From Nostoc sp. MG11 (GTDB lineage: Bacteria; Cyanobacteriota; Cyanobacteriia; Cyanobacteriales; Nostocaceae): a stretch of 64,000 bases of DNA. Where the stretch lies: NCBI RefSeq assembly GCF_014904695.1, contig NZ_JACXXN010000012.1, positions 124,001 through 188,000 of the forward strand, in the 5' to 3' direction. The position numbers were made by a program, and so were the translations under genes. The notes beneath the pieces are model-generated. The model was given only the letters and a program-made list of their open reading frames with translations, did not search any database and was not told the DNA's origin. This document shows, piece after piece, positions 18,310 to 28,567 of this stretch (its first letter is position 1; the number at the start of each line of letters is the position of its first letter).

Positions 18310-19929
18310 ATGAGCTACTGCTTAAATCCTACCTGTCTCAATCCAGAAAATTTGGCATATAGCCAGATGTGTCAGTCTTGTGGCTCGCGGCTACTGTTGC
18401 GCGATCGCTATCGGGTATTCAAACCATTAGGTCAGGGTGGCTTTGGAGCAACCTTCTTAGCTAATGATCAAGCTTTGCCAGGAGAGCCAAGTTGTGTCAT
18501 TAAGCAACTACGTCCCTCTGGAACCACACCACATGTTTTGCAGATGGCGCGGGAACTCTTTGAACGAGAAGCTAAAACCCTAGGCAAGATTGGCAATCAT
18601 CCCCAAATACCAAGGCTACTGGACTATTTTGAAGAACAAGAACAATTCTATTTAGTTCAAGAATACATCAGCGGTGATACTCTTCAACAGGAAGTTAAAC
18701 ACAACGGTATCTTAAGCGAAACTGGAGTTAAGCAATTCTTGAGCGAGACATTGCCATTGCTGCAATACATCCATGAACGCAAAGTGATTCATCGTGATAT
18801 TAAACCAGCCAATTTGATTCGCCGTACTCAAGATGCCAGAATGGTTCTCATCGATTTTGGAGCTGTAAAAAATCAAGTTAGTCAAGGTATACCAAGTCAA
18901 TCAGGTCACACAGCACTAACTGCATACGCAATTGGCACTCCTGGTTTTGCTCCTCCAGAGCAAATGGCTATGCGTCCGGTTTATGCCAGTGATATCTATG
19001 CGCTGGGGGTAACATGCATTTATCTGCTAACTGGCAAAACCCCTAAAGATTTGGAATACAATCCCACAACGGGTGAGATGATGTGGGAACAGCTTGTGCA
19101 AGTGAGTGACCATTTAATAAATGTACTGAGGAAAATGTTAGAGGTGTCAGTACGTAATCGCTACCAGTCAGCGGAAGAAGTTCTTAGAGCATTAGAAATA
19201 GAACCATATCTGGAGAGCTTAGCACAGGGTTTGCTAAGTAAATCCGATGCTGGTGTTAAAGAGCGAACACATAATCATCACCGGGATAATTCTGCTGTTT
19301 TGTGCAGTAACCCTTCTGCTGCTTCCAACACAGGCATGGCGCAGGTAGCCGCAGCAATTCGTGCTAGACGAGCTAGGGTAGCAGAAGCCGCGGGATCACA
19401 ACCAGGGGGAATGCATCAAGGGCCTGTGATAGCTAAATCAACAACTTTGGCTAATAGCAACAGTCATGGTTCACAAATTTCAAATTCTAGAGTTGAGCGC
19501 AAGTTAGATACCCAAAGTTTGCTAACAGCTTATCTGAAAGGGAGACGGGATTTTGCTTTACACAATTTAAGTTTGCTGAACCTACAAGGTGTTGACTTGT
19601 CGGGAACAAATTTTCATTCCTCTCAATTGCAAAAAACTAATCTCCAGGGAGCTAATCTTTACAATAGTGACTTTGGCAGAGCCAGCCTCACTCGCTCAAA
19701 TCTCAAAGACGCTAATTTGACCAAAGCTTACTTCAACCATGCTGATTTGGAAGGGGCAGATCTGCGAGGTGCAGACCTTAGCCATGCTCATTTGAGTAAT
19801 GCCAATCTCCGGGGAGCTAATTTGTGTGGTGCTAATCTGACTGGTGCCAAAATTTCCGATGAGCAGATGGCACTAGCAAAAACGAATTGGATGACTGTGC
19901 GCCCTAATGGTAAAAGAGGTTTGTTGTGA
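18310..19929 (+). CDS. Ser/Thr protein kinase with pentapeptide repeats
   Basis: 539 residues in three parts. The N-terminal zinc ribbon is CLNPTCLNP to CQSCGSRLLL. A Hanks-type kinase domain spans about 30-300, with the glycine loop LGQGGFGATF, VIHRDIKPANLI, LIDFGAVK and GTPGFAPPEQ. After a low-complexity linker, residues about 415-520 are pentapeptide repeats (ANLYNSDF, ADLEGADLRGADL, ANLRGANLCGANL). No transmembrane segment is seen, so it is cytosolic. Its FHA-domain neighbour downstream could read its phospho-threonine output. Confidence 0.9.
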   Translation: MSYCLNPTCLNPENLAYSQMCQSCGSRLLLRDRYRVFKPLGQGGFGATFLANDQALPGEPSCVIKQLRPSGTTPHVLQMARELFEREAKTLGKIGNHPQIPRLLDYFEEQEQFYLVQEYISGDTLQQEVKHNGILSETGVKQFLSETLPLLQYIHERKVIHRDIKPANLIRRTQDARMVLIDFGAVKNQVSQGIPSQSGHTALTAYAIGTPGFAPPEQMAMRPVYASDIYALGVTCIYLLTGKTPKDLEYNPTTGEMMWEQLVQVSDHLINVLRKMLEVSVRNRYQSAEEVLRALEIEPYLESLAQGLLSKSDAGVKERTHNHHRDNSAVLCSNPSAASNTGMAQVAAAIRARRARVAEAAGSQPGGMHQGPVIAKSTTLANSNSHGSQISNSRVERKLDTQSLLTAYLKGRRDFALHNLSLLNLQGVDLSGTNFHSSQLQKTNLQGANLYNSDFGRASLTRSNLKDANLTKAYFNHADLEGADLRGADLSHAHLSNANLRGANLCGANLTGAKISDEQMALAKTNWMTVRPNGKRGLL

Positions 19930-20414
19930 TTTGAGATTTTTAGATTAGTTCAATCCTAAGGAAGTATCTCATGTTTGCAAATTGAGAAAGAATGTATTTT
20001 TGGAAAAATTGATTATGGTCTAACAATCTTAAATTTGACAAAATATGATGCTATGGCAGTTATGCTTAATATAAGCTTAATTTCCCGGTGTTTAATTTTT
20101 AGGATTACATAGTAAAACTACGCAATTTTTTTACTAATTCTTAAACAAATCTTCATATTTTTTATCTGTTACAAATAACAAATTTTTATTTACAATAAAA
20201 AACGAAGTGTCACAATAGTTTTTTAGAAAAGCTTTTCATGATGTTTGTAACTACAAATAGCAGGGAAACTTTCATCTAAAAGTTGTAAAACTTCACGCTC
20301 TAAAATAGTTAAAATTTCCAGCTAACGGCGAAAAATACAAAAGCAATTATCCCTGATTGTAGGCTGAAATAAAATATTCATGACCGAAATCAGGCAATAC
20401 AAGGCTTACCTATA
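19930..20414. other. Gap, no gene seen
   Basis: 485 AT-rich bases between the kinase and FHA genes, without a terminator-like hairpin or small ORF of note. The long spacing argues for separate promoters. Confidence 0.4.
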
Positions 20415-21149
20415 ATGGCTGACTTTGCACAAACGGAAATACAACGGCGATTAAGTTTATATCAGGTATTCCTCAAGTTGTATGAACACCATAGCAGCCT
20501 TCTGGATGAAATTCTTCAGCTAGAAAACGTATACCAGCCTTCATTGCCAAGGGTAAAGCCTTGTTATGTAAATGGTGTAGTAGATACTACTGCTGTTTAT
20601 TTGATAACTAACTTATGCGATGAAACGCAAACTTTACGACAGCCACAACAAATTTGGACAATAGGTCGCGATCGCAGTAGTGGAATCCGCATGGCTGATA
20701 GTTATTTGTCTCGTCGCCACGCCGCTATTCAATTTATTGATCAAGGCTTCTATTTAGTTGACTTTAACAGTACCAATGGCTCATTTGTGAATGGCGAACG
20801 CGCTTACCAGCCACTCAAGCTCAAAGATGGCGATCGCATCAAGTTAGGTAGTATGACTTTCAATTTTTTCATAAATCATACGTACCGCATTTTGCCAACT
20901 GTAGCAATGGAATTACTGATGCAGCTTGTGCCTCGAATTGGTAACAATCCAGTAGAAATATCTACTTACATCCGTAGCAGACAAAAGCCACTGTCTGAAA
21001 ACCTAGATGATACTTTAGTTACTGCCAAAAACTCTGACTTGTGTGGGAAATTAGAAGATTGGCATAATACTAATACTTTAAACGCAGAGCAGAAGTCAGA
21101 AATTTTAGATCGCTTTTTGAGTAGGCAAACACCATATAATCCCAAATAG
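20415..21149 (+). CDS. FHA-domain protein
   Basis: 244 residues. Residues about 65-150 form a forkhead-associated domain: IWTIGRDRSSGIRMADSYL, SRRHAAIQF, LVDFNSTNGSFVNG, LKDGDRIKLGSMTF. The residues that contact phospho-threonine (Gly-Arg, Ser-Arg-His, Asn-Gly) are all present. The flanking N-terminal and C-terminal parts are unrecognised; the C-terminus resembles helical linker sequence. It follows a Ser/Thr kinase and precedes recA convergently. Confidence 0.85.
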   Translation: MADFAQTEIQRRLSLYQVFLKLYEHHSSLLDEILQLENVYQPSLPRVKPCYVNGVVDTTAVYLITNLCDETQTLRQPQQIWTIGRDRSSGIRMADSYLSRRHAAIQFIDQGFYLVDFNSTNGSFVNGERAYQPLKLKDGDRIKLGSMTFNFFINHTYRILPTVAMELLMQLVPRIGNNPVEISTYIRSRQKPLSENLDDTLVTAKNSDLCGKLEDWHNTNTLNAEQKSEILDRFLSRQTPYNPK

Positions 21150-21160
21150 CAGGCTGTATG

Positions 21161-21180
21161 AACCTAAATTAGGTTTTTTT
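21161..21180 (+). terminator. Rho-independent terminator of FHA gene
   Basis: AACCTA/TAGGTT stem with a 3-base loop followed by a run of T, 12 bases after the FHA stop. Confidence 0.7.
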
Positions 21181-21209
21181 GCGTCTCCAGCTTTACCCTA
21201 AATTTATGG

Positions 21210-21235
21210 TGATGAGCAGCAAGTGCCGCTCATCA
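21210..21235 (-). terminator. Hairpin at recA transcript end
   Basis: The 8-bp arms TGATGAGC and GCTCATCA flank a 10-base loop 16 bases past the recA stop. No T-run follows on the minus strand, so termination is uncertain. Confidence 0.4.
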
Positions 21236-21250
21236 ATATTCCCACTACTG

Positions 21251-22324
21251 TTATTCTTCTTCCTCTAAATCGGCTTCTTCCTCTTCTTCACTAGTCTTGG
21301 TTACGGAGTTAGCAGAAACAACAGCTCCTTTGTCTAGCTTTTCACGTACCAGCTGCTTAATTTGTTCAGCAAATTCTGGTTTTTCTTCTAGGTACTTGAT
21401 GGCGTTGTCTCGACCTTGGGAAATGTTGTCGCTGTTGTAGCTATACCAAGCTCCCTTACGGACAAGCACGCCAGTCTCTTCTGCCAAGTCTACAATACAA
21501 CCCAAGGTAGAAATTCCTTTACCAAAAATAATGTCAAATTCCGCAATCCTAAAGGGTGGAGCTACTTTATTTTTAGCAACTTTAACTTTGACGCGATTAC
21601 CAAATTCGTCAGTGCCTTTTTTCAAGGTTTGAATTCGGCGAATATCCAAGCGTACCGAAGCGTAAAACTTCAACGCGTTACCGCCAGTTGTTGTTTCTGG
21701 GCTACCGTAGGTAACACCAATTTTTTGTCGCAACTGGTTGATGAAAATTACAGTGCAGCCAGATTTTCCAATATTACCAGTAATCTTACGTAGAGCTTGG
21801 CTCATCAACCGTGCTTGAAGACCAACATGAGCATCACCCATATCGCCCTCAATTTCAGCGCGGGGAACCAATGCGGCTACTGAGTCAATGACTACAATAT
21901 CAACTGCGGCGGAGCGAACAAGCTGATCGACAATTTCTAAAGCTGATTCACCAGTATCAGGTTGAGAAATAAGTAAATTGTTGATATCCACACCCAGTGC
22001 AGCAGAGTAGGCGGGGTCAAGGGCGTGTTCAGCATCGACGTAAGCAGCAATACCACCATTTCTTTGCACTTCAGCGACCGCATGTAGCGCTACTGTAGTC
22101 TTCCCGGAACTTTCCGGCCCATAAATCTCAATCACTCGTCCTTTGGGTAAACCACCACCTAATGCTAAATCTAGGGTGAGCGCTCCACTAGAAATTGTCT
22201 CCACCCGCATCCGGGTAGCATCGCCCAGGCGCATGATTGCTCCTTTACCAAAGCTGCGCTCTATTTGGTTGAGTACCATATTCAGCGCTTTTTGCTTGCC
22301 AGAAGTATCGGTGTTGATAGCCAT
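21251..22324 (-). CDS. recA: Recombinase RecA
   Basis: 357 residues. The Walker A motif is GPESSGKTT at about 69-77, Walker B is [12 protein letters not shown], and the L2 region [21 protein letters not shown] is intact. It ends in the usual acidic tail ([11 protein letters not shown]). RecA forms nucleoprotein filaments for homologous recombination and repair. A LexA-like box lies 65 bases upstream of the start. Confidence 0.98.
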   Translation of the reverse strand: MAINTDTSGKQKALNMVLNQIERSFGKGAIMRLGDATRMRVETISSGALTLDLALGGGLPKGRVIEIYGPESSGKTTVALHAVAEVQRNGGIAAYVDAEHALDPAYSAALGVDINNLLISQPDTGESALEIVDQLVRSAAVDIVVIDSVAALVPRAEIEGDMGDAHVGLQARLMSQALRKITGNIGKSGCTVIFINQLRQKIGVTYGSPETTTGGNALKFYASVRLDIRRIQTLKKGTDEFGNRVKVKVAKNKVAPPFRIAEFDIIFGKGISTLGCIVDLAEETGVLVRKGAWYSYNSDNISQGRDNAIKYLEEKPEFAEQIKQLVREKLDKGAVVSANSVTKTSEEEEEADLEEEE

Positions 22325-22388
22325 TCCTGCCTCTAAATATATGGATTTTATGGATTTAAGGATTGATTGTTGGGATCGGAGCTTGAGT

Positions 22389-22402
22389 AGAACAGATATA
22401 CT
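22389..22402 (-). promoter_or_regulatory. LexA-box-like site upstream of recA
   Basis: On the minus strand the site reads AGTATATCTGTTCT. It differs by one base from the cyanobacterial LexA consensus RGTACNNNDGTWCB as I recall it, and is placed about 65 bases before the recA start. It is a candidate SOS operator. Confidence 0.55.
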
Positions 22403-23544
22403 ATTTTAGCCAGAAAATTCTGGAATAGGACTTCTCATTTTAAAAAAGGGTGTGACAAGATCGTAACCCGATCGCTACCCAATCGCTAGCTGATTTAGGT
22501 AGTCCTAAACAATGATACCAACTTGCATTTAGGGATAGCTTCTTTTGGCTGGATAAGCAAGGGATTTTCCAAGAAAAGATATTTCAACAATACTGTTAGT
22601 AGAATCTTACTTGTAAGCTGCGGTGGTAGCTAAATTAGGAGCGAGCCAATGCAAATTAGCATATCATCGACAGGGCTTTATTGGTTAAAGGCAAGATCTA
22701 GACGGCTTGTAGTGTGGTGTTGAAGGGATTTCAAAGCTTTAGAATGAAAGATTTTTTGAGCCAAAGTTAAAGAATTTATGCCCTATGGCCCATGCGAGAA
22801 GACTTTCTTACTTGCCCACGTTCGCGCAGCGGCACGTTAACGAATGCGAATGCGTCTTGTAGATGCAGGCTCTCGTCGAGAACAGAGGCGAGACGAAACC
22901 CAGTACAAGGACAGGATTTCTCACCGCTTTTAATAAAAAATATTCTTATTGTATTGTTTATTCAGATATAAAATATGTTCAAAAATACGAGATTATTATA
23001 ACTTTATATAAAATGAGGTTTTTATCTCAAAGTCGTTAGGTATATGATAAAAGATTATACGTTTTTTAGTTTTTTAAATATCTTATATTTCAATTAATAA
23101 AATCTTAATTTACATGTATAAAAATGATTACTGAGAATATATTTTACATGAATTTTGTCTAAAAATTTGCCATAATAAAATCATAAAAATTTGAGATCGG
23201 ATTCGCCAAATCTCTTCAAATCTGATAACATCGAGTCACCGCTGTGGGGTGGCATAGCTTACCTTAGAAAAATTGTTTGGTGTCTACGTCAAATCGATAG
23301 ATAACCAAAATTATTATGCAAAGCCCTACTCGGATTTAGCGTCAGTAAAATTGAATTGGCGCTTCTAATAACTGGCTTCAACATTACAGCCTTAAGAAGT
23401 CGCTCAAGCTTCGATTTTCATTAATATAAGTGCTTAGTTTTGCACTTGTGCTATTTCACATTTAATTGTTTTTTAACATTTGCTCCTCACGATTACACAC
23501 ACAGATCAATTAATCGCTTCAATTACTCAATCTGGAGATAGAGA
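22403..23544. other. Long gap upstream of recA, no gene supported
   Basis: About 1.1 kb. A GC-rich dispersed repeat sits at about 22800-22910 (ACGTTCGCGCAGCGGCACG and a following inverted piece). A 24-codon ATG frame at 22650 has a GGAG upstream but no similarity. From 22920 to 23200 the DNA is very AT-rich. Nothing resembling a tRNA was found. Confidence 0.45.
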
Positions 23545-24036
23545 ATGAATAAGCTAATTCTGTTTCTAGTTAGTAGCGTTTTGGTAATTAGTACCTTTGG
23601 CTGCCAAGAGACTCCTAAAACTGGTTCAGAAACTCCTAGTACTACTAATGAAGCTGCTCAAGTACCAGCAAAATCGGCTTCTCAAACAACTCAAACTACA
23701 GATAAAACTGCCAAAGTTCCAGGAACGCAAACGAATCCCTCAGTAGCTAGCACAGACACTAAAGCTAAAACGGATTCAGTAAAAACAGGAGCAACAAAAT
23801 CTACCACTTCTGTTGCTAAAATTGGGGACAACTTAAAAACCGAAGTTAGCAAAAAGCTGAATGAAGGCTTACCAGGCAATAAGTTAGAAGTTGAAAACAA
23901 AGAAGGTGAGATCATCCTTAAAGGCACAGCTACTTCCCAAGAAGAACTCCAAAAAGCTGAAACCTTAGTCAAGGCAGTTCAAGGTGTGAAAAATGTGAAG
24001 GTAGAAGCAAAAGCTGAACCTGTGAAAAAGTCCTAG
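23545..24036 (+). CDS. BON-domain lipoprotein
   Basis: 163 residues. The signal peptide ends in the lipobox VISTFGC, so Cys20 is the likely lipid-anchored residue. A Thr/Ser/Lys-rich spacer (about 21-90) leads to a C-terminal BON domain (about 95-158): LKTEVSKKLNEGLPG, NKEGEIILKGTATSQEEL and VKAVQGVKNVKV. BON domains bind phospholipid or attach to membranes, and occur in osmotic-stress proteins such as OsmY. GGAG precedes the ATG. It probably sits in the periplasm on the membrane. Confidence 0.85.
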   Translation: MNKLILFLVSSVLVISTFGCQETPKTGSETPSTTNEAAQVPAKSASQTTQTTDKTAKVPGTQTNPSVASTDTKAKTDSVKTGATKSTTSVAKIGDNLKTEVSKKLNEGLPGNKLEVENKEGEIILKGTATSQEELQKAETLVKAVQGVKNVKVEAKAEPVKKS

Positions 24037-24354
24037 CATTGGGGACTGAGGATTAGGAACTAGGAGGACAAGGGGGAATTATTAAACAGGTCTTTCCCTT
24101 GTCTGTTCCTAATTACTGATAGCCAATACACAAGAATTAATTACTGTTAAATATAGAACCTGTATATAAATATCTCGCTGATCAATTAAATAGATGTTTT
24201 TTAAAACCACAGTGTAAAGAATCGTTACCGGATCTGATGAGCTTGTACTCCATAGAGAGAATTGCTGTACTTTAATGCATGATTGCTAAGTTCATCCCAC
24301 TCTGGTAACGTCTGGGCTAGGGGTGTCCAGCCAATTCTGTATCAAAGACTAAAT

Positions 24355-25323
24355 ATGAGGGTACTTGTGAATCCAAGAGGTTATCTAGCGTACTTACCTG
24401 CATTGAAGAAAGCGAGTGTGTGTAAAACAATTGCGATCGCTTGTTTGGGTCTAATTTTTCCTACATTTATGCCTGATGTAGCAGCGGCAGAGACCGTAAT
24501 GCAAAAAGTGGCACGAACAGGGATACTAACTGCTGGCACCAGTAAAGATGCGCTTCCTTTCGCCTCCTCTGACAATCAAGGGAAGTTGACTGGTTATTCT
24601 GTGGATATGCTGGCTCTGATCAAAGAACGGTTAGAAAAAGAATTAGACAAAAAAATTCAACTGAAATTAGTCGGACTTACCCCAGCAGAACGTATTCCCC
24701 AAATAGTTAATCGACAAGTTGATATTGTTTGCGACGCTACCAGCTTCACATGGGAGCGCGATAAAAAAGTAGATTTTTCGGTCAGTTATGGTGTTACTGG
24801 CACGCAGTTATTGGTTAAGAAGGCGAGTAATTTGGGTTCTCCTGAATCCCTCATTAACAAGCGAATTGGTGTGCTAGCACAAACTACTAATGAACTGGCA
24901 ATTAAGCGGGCACAGCCTAAAGCTACACTGGTGTACTTGAAGACTAGGGCAGAGGGATTTGCTGGTTTGCAACAGGGCAAAATAGATGCTTTCGCATCCG
25001 ATAGTATCCTGTTGGAGGGATGGTTGCAAAAAGCGAAAAATTCTGATGCTTTTGCGATCGCTCCTGATCGCCCCCTTTCACAAGAGGGAATTGCTTGCAT
25101 GGTTCCTGAAAATAATTCTAAATTTCTCGACTCAGTAAACTATTCGCTTGTCAAGTTCATGCAAGGATTCGTGAATGGTAATCAACGATATGTCGCTATT
25201 TTTGATCGCTCGTTCGGTTCACAAGGAGCCGTTTTTCTGAATCGCGATTTACGAGATTTATTTTTGGAAACTATGCAACTGGTTATAGAATTCCGTGAAG
25301 AGATTCCCAAGGGTGACTTGTAA
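24355..25323 (+). CDS. Amino-acid ABC transporter substrate-binding protein
   Basis: About 322 residues of periplasmic-binding-protein fold (SBP_bac_3 type). The hydrophobic segment TIAIACLGLIFPTF ending in AAAET is the signal peptide. Ligand-domain signatures are GILTAGTSKDALPF, GYSVDMLALI, VDIVCDATSFTWERDKKVDFS and IGVLAQTT. ATG at 24355 (MRVLVNP) is preferred; a TTG 72 bases earlier has no ribosome site. No permease or ATPase is adjacent, so it is an orphan binding protein or a receptor for an unlinked transporter. Confidence 0.85.
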   Translation: MRVLVNPRGYLAYLPALKKASVCKTIAIACLGLIFPTFMPDVAAAETVMQKVARTGILTAGTSKDALPFASSDNQGKLTGYSVDMLALIKERLEKELDKKIQLKLVGLTPAERIPQIVNRQVDIVCDATSFTWERDKKVDFSVSYGVTGTQLLVKKASNLGSPESLINKRIGVLAQTTNELAIKRAQPKATLVYLKTRAEGFAGLQQGKIDAFASDSILLEGWLQKAKNSDAFAIAPDRPLSQEGIACMVPENNSKFLDSVNYSLVKFMQGFVNGNQRYVAIFDRSFGSQGAVFLNRDLRDLFLETMQLVIEFREEIPKGDL

Positions 25324-25366
25324 ATTTATATGATGGATGCAGAAATCTAGTGTATCCCGCTACTAG

Positions 25367-26461
25367 TTAACGAACTTTTCCTCTGGATGATTCAGCATCA
25401 ATGGGTTTAATTAGGTAAATCTGCAAAAGATACCAAACTATGAAAACTATCAAGGGTAATTTTTGACAGAACTTGATAATTGGTGAGCATAGCTTGCCGC
25501 CGTAGACATCGCTCTTACTAATCTCTGCGAGTTTCAGATTAAGCTCTGAACATCGCTCTAACCGACGGAAAAACATAGGGTGATTTGTATTCAAGATCAC
25601 AGGAAATGCTCGCGCAGCAGTGTTATTCGTCTCTTGAATAACTCTGATATTATATTCGCGCGGGTCTATCCCAATGGATTGATAAAATGTTGCCCGTTCA
25701 AATACTGTCAAAGTATGGGTAGCAAATACACTCAACAAGAAGAAACGCACCCACAACCGCGCCTTCCAATTGTTCCATAGTTGAGGTTGCGACAGCAGCA
25801 GCGCTTTGAAAAAATCCCCATGCCGATTTTCATCCTGACACCAACTCTCAAACTTGCGGAACAAAGGATAAATTTGGTGTTCTGGATATTTTTCCATGTG
25901 GCGATACACCAGAATATAGCGCCAGTAGCCAATTTTTTCAGATAAGTAGACTGTGTAAATAATCCACTCTGGCGGAAAGAAGGTATAAGTGCGATTTTTA
26001 GTTAAATAACTCAAGTCAAGGGAAAGATTAAAATCTGCCATTGACTTATTCAGAAAGCCCGCATGACGTGCTTCATCACGTGCCATAAAATTAAAAGCTT
26101 CCGCTAGGATGGGGTTACGGTTTTTCAGTCGGCGCGATAACTCTTTGAACAGCAGAAACCCAGAAAACTCTGAGGTACAAGAGCGTTCTAAAAAGTCAAT
26201 GAAGGCGAGGCGTGTTTCCCCATCAATGTGATCCCAACACTGCTGAAATTCTTGATCGCGTACAAAGTGATGACGGTTATAATCTGCTCGTAACTCCTCT
26301 AAAATTGCCCGTAACTCAGCCTCTTGCGCTGAGATGTCCAACTGTGCCACAGCCTCAAAGTCAGTGGTATAAAACCTAGGTGTTAATAATGTTTCTTGAA
26401 CAGGCGCTTTTATACCTGGTTTCAACAATTCGGGTTGTGGAGTTTCCAAAGACTTAACCAT
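25367..26461 (-). CDS. acsF: Mg-protoporphyrin IX monomethyl ester oxidative cyclase
   Basis: 364 residues of the AcsF/ChlA (CHL27) family. This aerobic diiron enzyme builds the isocyclic ring of chlorophyll. The diiron ligand helices are visible: SCTSEFSGFLLFKEL, NFMARDEARHAGF and CQDENRHGDFF. The C-terminal hydrophobic stretch (about 335-352) may seat it on the membrane. It is divergent from hemN, as in the low-oxygen chlAII-ho-hemN set of Synechocystis, so it may be the microoxic isoform (inferred). No haem oxygenase or ChlR gene is in the gap. Confidence 0.9.
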   Translation of the reverse strand: MVKSLETPQPELLKPGIKAPVQETLLTPRFYTTDFEAVAQLDISAQEAELRAILEELRADYNRHHFVRDQEFQQCWDHIDGETRLAFIDFLERSCTSEFSGFLLFKELSRRLKNRNPILAEAFNFMARDEARHAGFLNKSMADFNLSLDLSYLTKNRTYTFFPPEWIIYTVYLSEKIGYWRYILVYRHMEKYPEHQIYPLFRKFESWCQDENRHGDFFKALLLSQPQLWNNWKARLWVRFFLLSVFATHTLTVFERATFYQSIGIDPREYNIRVIQETNNTAARAFPVILNTNHPMFFRRLERCSELNLKLAEISKSDVYGGKLCSPIIKFCQKLPLIVFIVWYLLQIYLIKPIDAESSRGKVR

Positions 26462-26896
26462 GAGAATCCTTTGATTATTTTATTCTTTAAAAGTTATATA
26501 ACCATAAATGGTTATTAGTGGACATCAGTTAAATTATTGAAAGTAAATTGTGAGAAATAATCTGAACATCTCCCATTTCAGGAGAGTTGAAATGCTTACC
26601 TATAATCAATTTTGTAACTGCTCATCTGAAATGTGCTTCAGTGTGAAAAGCAGAGAAATCTAAAGAAATATTAATAACTTCATAGTTATGCAAATATTAA
26701 TAGTTAAATAATTTTAGAGGAAAGAAAAATAGTTGAGATCTGTATTAGCAGTGGTACTTGCTCGATGGCGTAATGCAGATCTGCTCTACACCTAGAATAA
26801 CAATCTTTTAACTCTGGCATTGACTGTGAACTGGCAAGCATCCTGAGTCGATGACTGATCAGAAACCTTGCGCTTAGACATGAAGGAAGCAACTCA
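26462..26896. promoter_or_regulatory. Divergent acsF-hemN regulatory gap
   Basis: 435 AT-rich bases between two divergent starts must hold both promoters. A minus-strand 89-codon frame crossing it overlaps hemN and has no family match. I see no conserved binding site that I can name. Confidence 0.4.
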
Positions 26897-28279
26897 ATGG
26901 TTTTTCTACTACCTGGTGTCAAATTTGATTTGGATATGATCAAAAAGTATGACACTCGCGCACCCAGATACACCAGTTACCCACCCGCAACAGAGTTAAA
27001 CGAAACATTTACTCAAACTGATTTTAAAGCTGCGATCGCCGCATCGAATCAACGTAAATCTCCACTTTCTTTGTATTTCCATATACCCTTTTGTCAAAGT
27101 GCTTGCTATTTCTGTGGCTGTAACACGGTAATTTCTAACAACAAGAAGATTGCTAAGCCTTACGTAGAGTATCTAGTTCAAGAAATTAAGAACACCTCAG
27201 CCTTAATCGACCCACAAAGAAAAGTGCTTCAGATTCACTGGGGAGGCGGTACTCCTAATTATTTAGAACGTGACCAGGTAGAATTCTTATGGAAAAACAT
27301 CAATCGCTACTTTAACATTGATCCACAAGCAGAGATTTCAATTGAAATTAATCCTCGCTATATCGATAGAAACTACATTTTATTTCTTAGACAGATTGGA
27401 TTTAATCGCATTAGTTTTGGCATCCAAGATTTTAATCGCCAAGTTCAAGTTGCGGTGAATCGTGTCCAGCCTGAAGAAATGTTGTTTGATGTCATGAGTT
27501 GGATCAAAGAAGCTAAATTTGAAAGTGTGAATGTAGATCTAATTTATGGTCTACCCTATCAAACTCGTGAGACATTTCGGGAAACAGTGAAAAAAACTAT
27601 TGAATTAGATCCTGACCGAATTGTTGTCTTTAACTTTGCTTATGTACCGTGGCTTAAATCAACGCAAAAAAATATTCCTCAAGAAGCTTTACCAGTATCA
27701 CAAGAAAAGTTAGAAATTCTGAAAATGACAGTTGAGGAAATAACGAGTAACCAATATCTATTTATTGGTATGGATCATTTTGCCAAAACTGATGATGAAC
27801 TAGCGATCGCCCAGCGGAATGGTACTCTTAAACGCAACTTCCAGGGCTACACCACCCATGCTGAAACAGAACTTTTTGGTTTTGGTGCTACCTCAATCAG
27901 TATGCTAGAAGATGCTTATGCTCAAAACCACAAGGAATTAAAGGATTATTATCAGGCAATGACAGCAGGCGTTTTACCAATTAGCAAAGGCATTAATTTG
28001 ACTCAGGATGATATGATCAGACGGGATATAATCATGTGCATTATGTCTCACTTTCAGATTAATAAAGAAGACATTGAAAATAAACATCACATTAGTTTTA
28101 ATGAATATTTCTCTAAGGAAATAGAAGCATTAAAGCCACTAGAAGCAGATAGCTTAGTCAGTTTATCAAAAAACTACATTCAGATCACAGATATTGGCAG
28201 ATTATTAGTAAGAAATATTGCTGTCATATTTGATAATCATACTAAAATGCAAGAAACAACTTTCTCTCGTGCAATTTGA
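26897..28279 (+). CDS. hemN: Oxygen-independent coproporphyrinogen III oxidase HemN
   Basis: 460 residues, a radical SAM enzyme converting coproporphyrinogen III to protoporphyrinogen IX without oxygen. HIPFCQSACYFCGCN carries the CxxxCxxC cluster ligands, IHWGGGTPN is the SAM-binding segment, and IDLIYGLPYQT-like and ATSIS motifs follow. The length and extra C-terminal domain fit true HemN rather than HemW. AAGGA precedes the ATG by 8 bases. Pairing with acsF suggests porphyrin flow under low oxygen. Confidence 0.93.
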   Translation: MVFLLPGVKFDLDMIKKYDTRAPRYTSYPPATELNETFTQTDFKAAIAASNQRKSPLSLYFHIPFCQSACYFCGCNTVISNNKKIAKPYVEYLVQEIKNTSALIDPQRKVLQIHWGGGTPNYLERDQVEFLWKNINRYFNIDPQAEISIEINPRYIDRNYILFLRQIGFNRISFGIQDFNRQVQVAVNRVQPEEMLFDVMSWIKEAKFESVNVDLIYGLPYQTRETFRETVKKTIELDPDRIVVFNFAYVPWLKSTQKNIPQEALPVSQEKLEILKMTVEEITSNQYLFIGMDHFAKTDDELAIAQRNGTLKRNFQGYTTHAETELFGFGATSISMLEDAYAQNHKELKDYYQAMTAGVLPISKGINLTQDDMIRRDIIMCIMSHFQINKEDIENKHHISFNEYFSKEIEALKPLEADSLVSLSKNYIQITDIGRLLVRNIAVIFDNHTKMQETTFSRAI

Positions 28280-28567
28280 TACCATTTCTCTAAATAATTG
28301 TTATATATTAGCGACTCAATTACTTTAAAATTTGCTTCAGTCGTTAATATTACCTTGTTGCAACAAGAATAATTTGTAGTGAGCAAAAATTTGCTGCAAG
28401 ATTTTGTTTATAAAATGTATTTCTCAAGAGGGATAACAAGATTAATAAGATTCCCAACTTCATCTGAACTATAACTTTTGGATTTATAAATTACCTCATG
28501 TGGTAGAAACTATTGTGAAGTAGGATTGATAACTTATATACAAGGTGAACAGATTTTTGAGGAAGTG

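Noticed and set aside
22430-23540. tRNA or structured RNA in the gap upstream of recA
   Set aside because: No cloverleaf with GTTC-type T-loop could be drawn.
26704-26973. 89-codon minus ORF in the acsF-hemN gap
   Set aside because: Overlaps the start of hemN on the opposite strand and has no conserved features.
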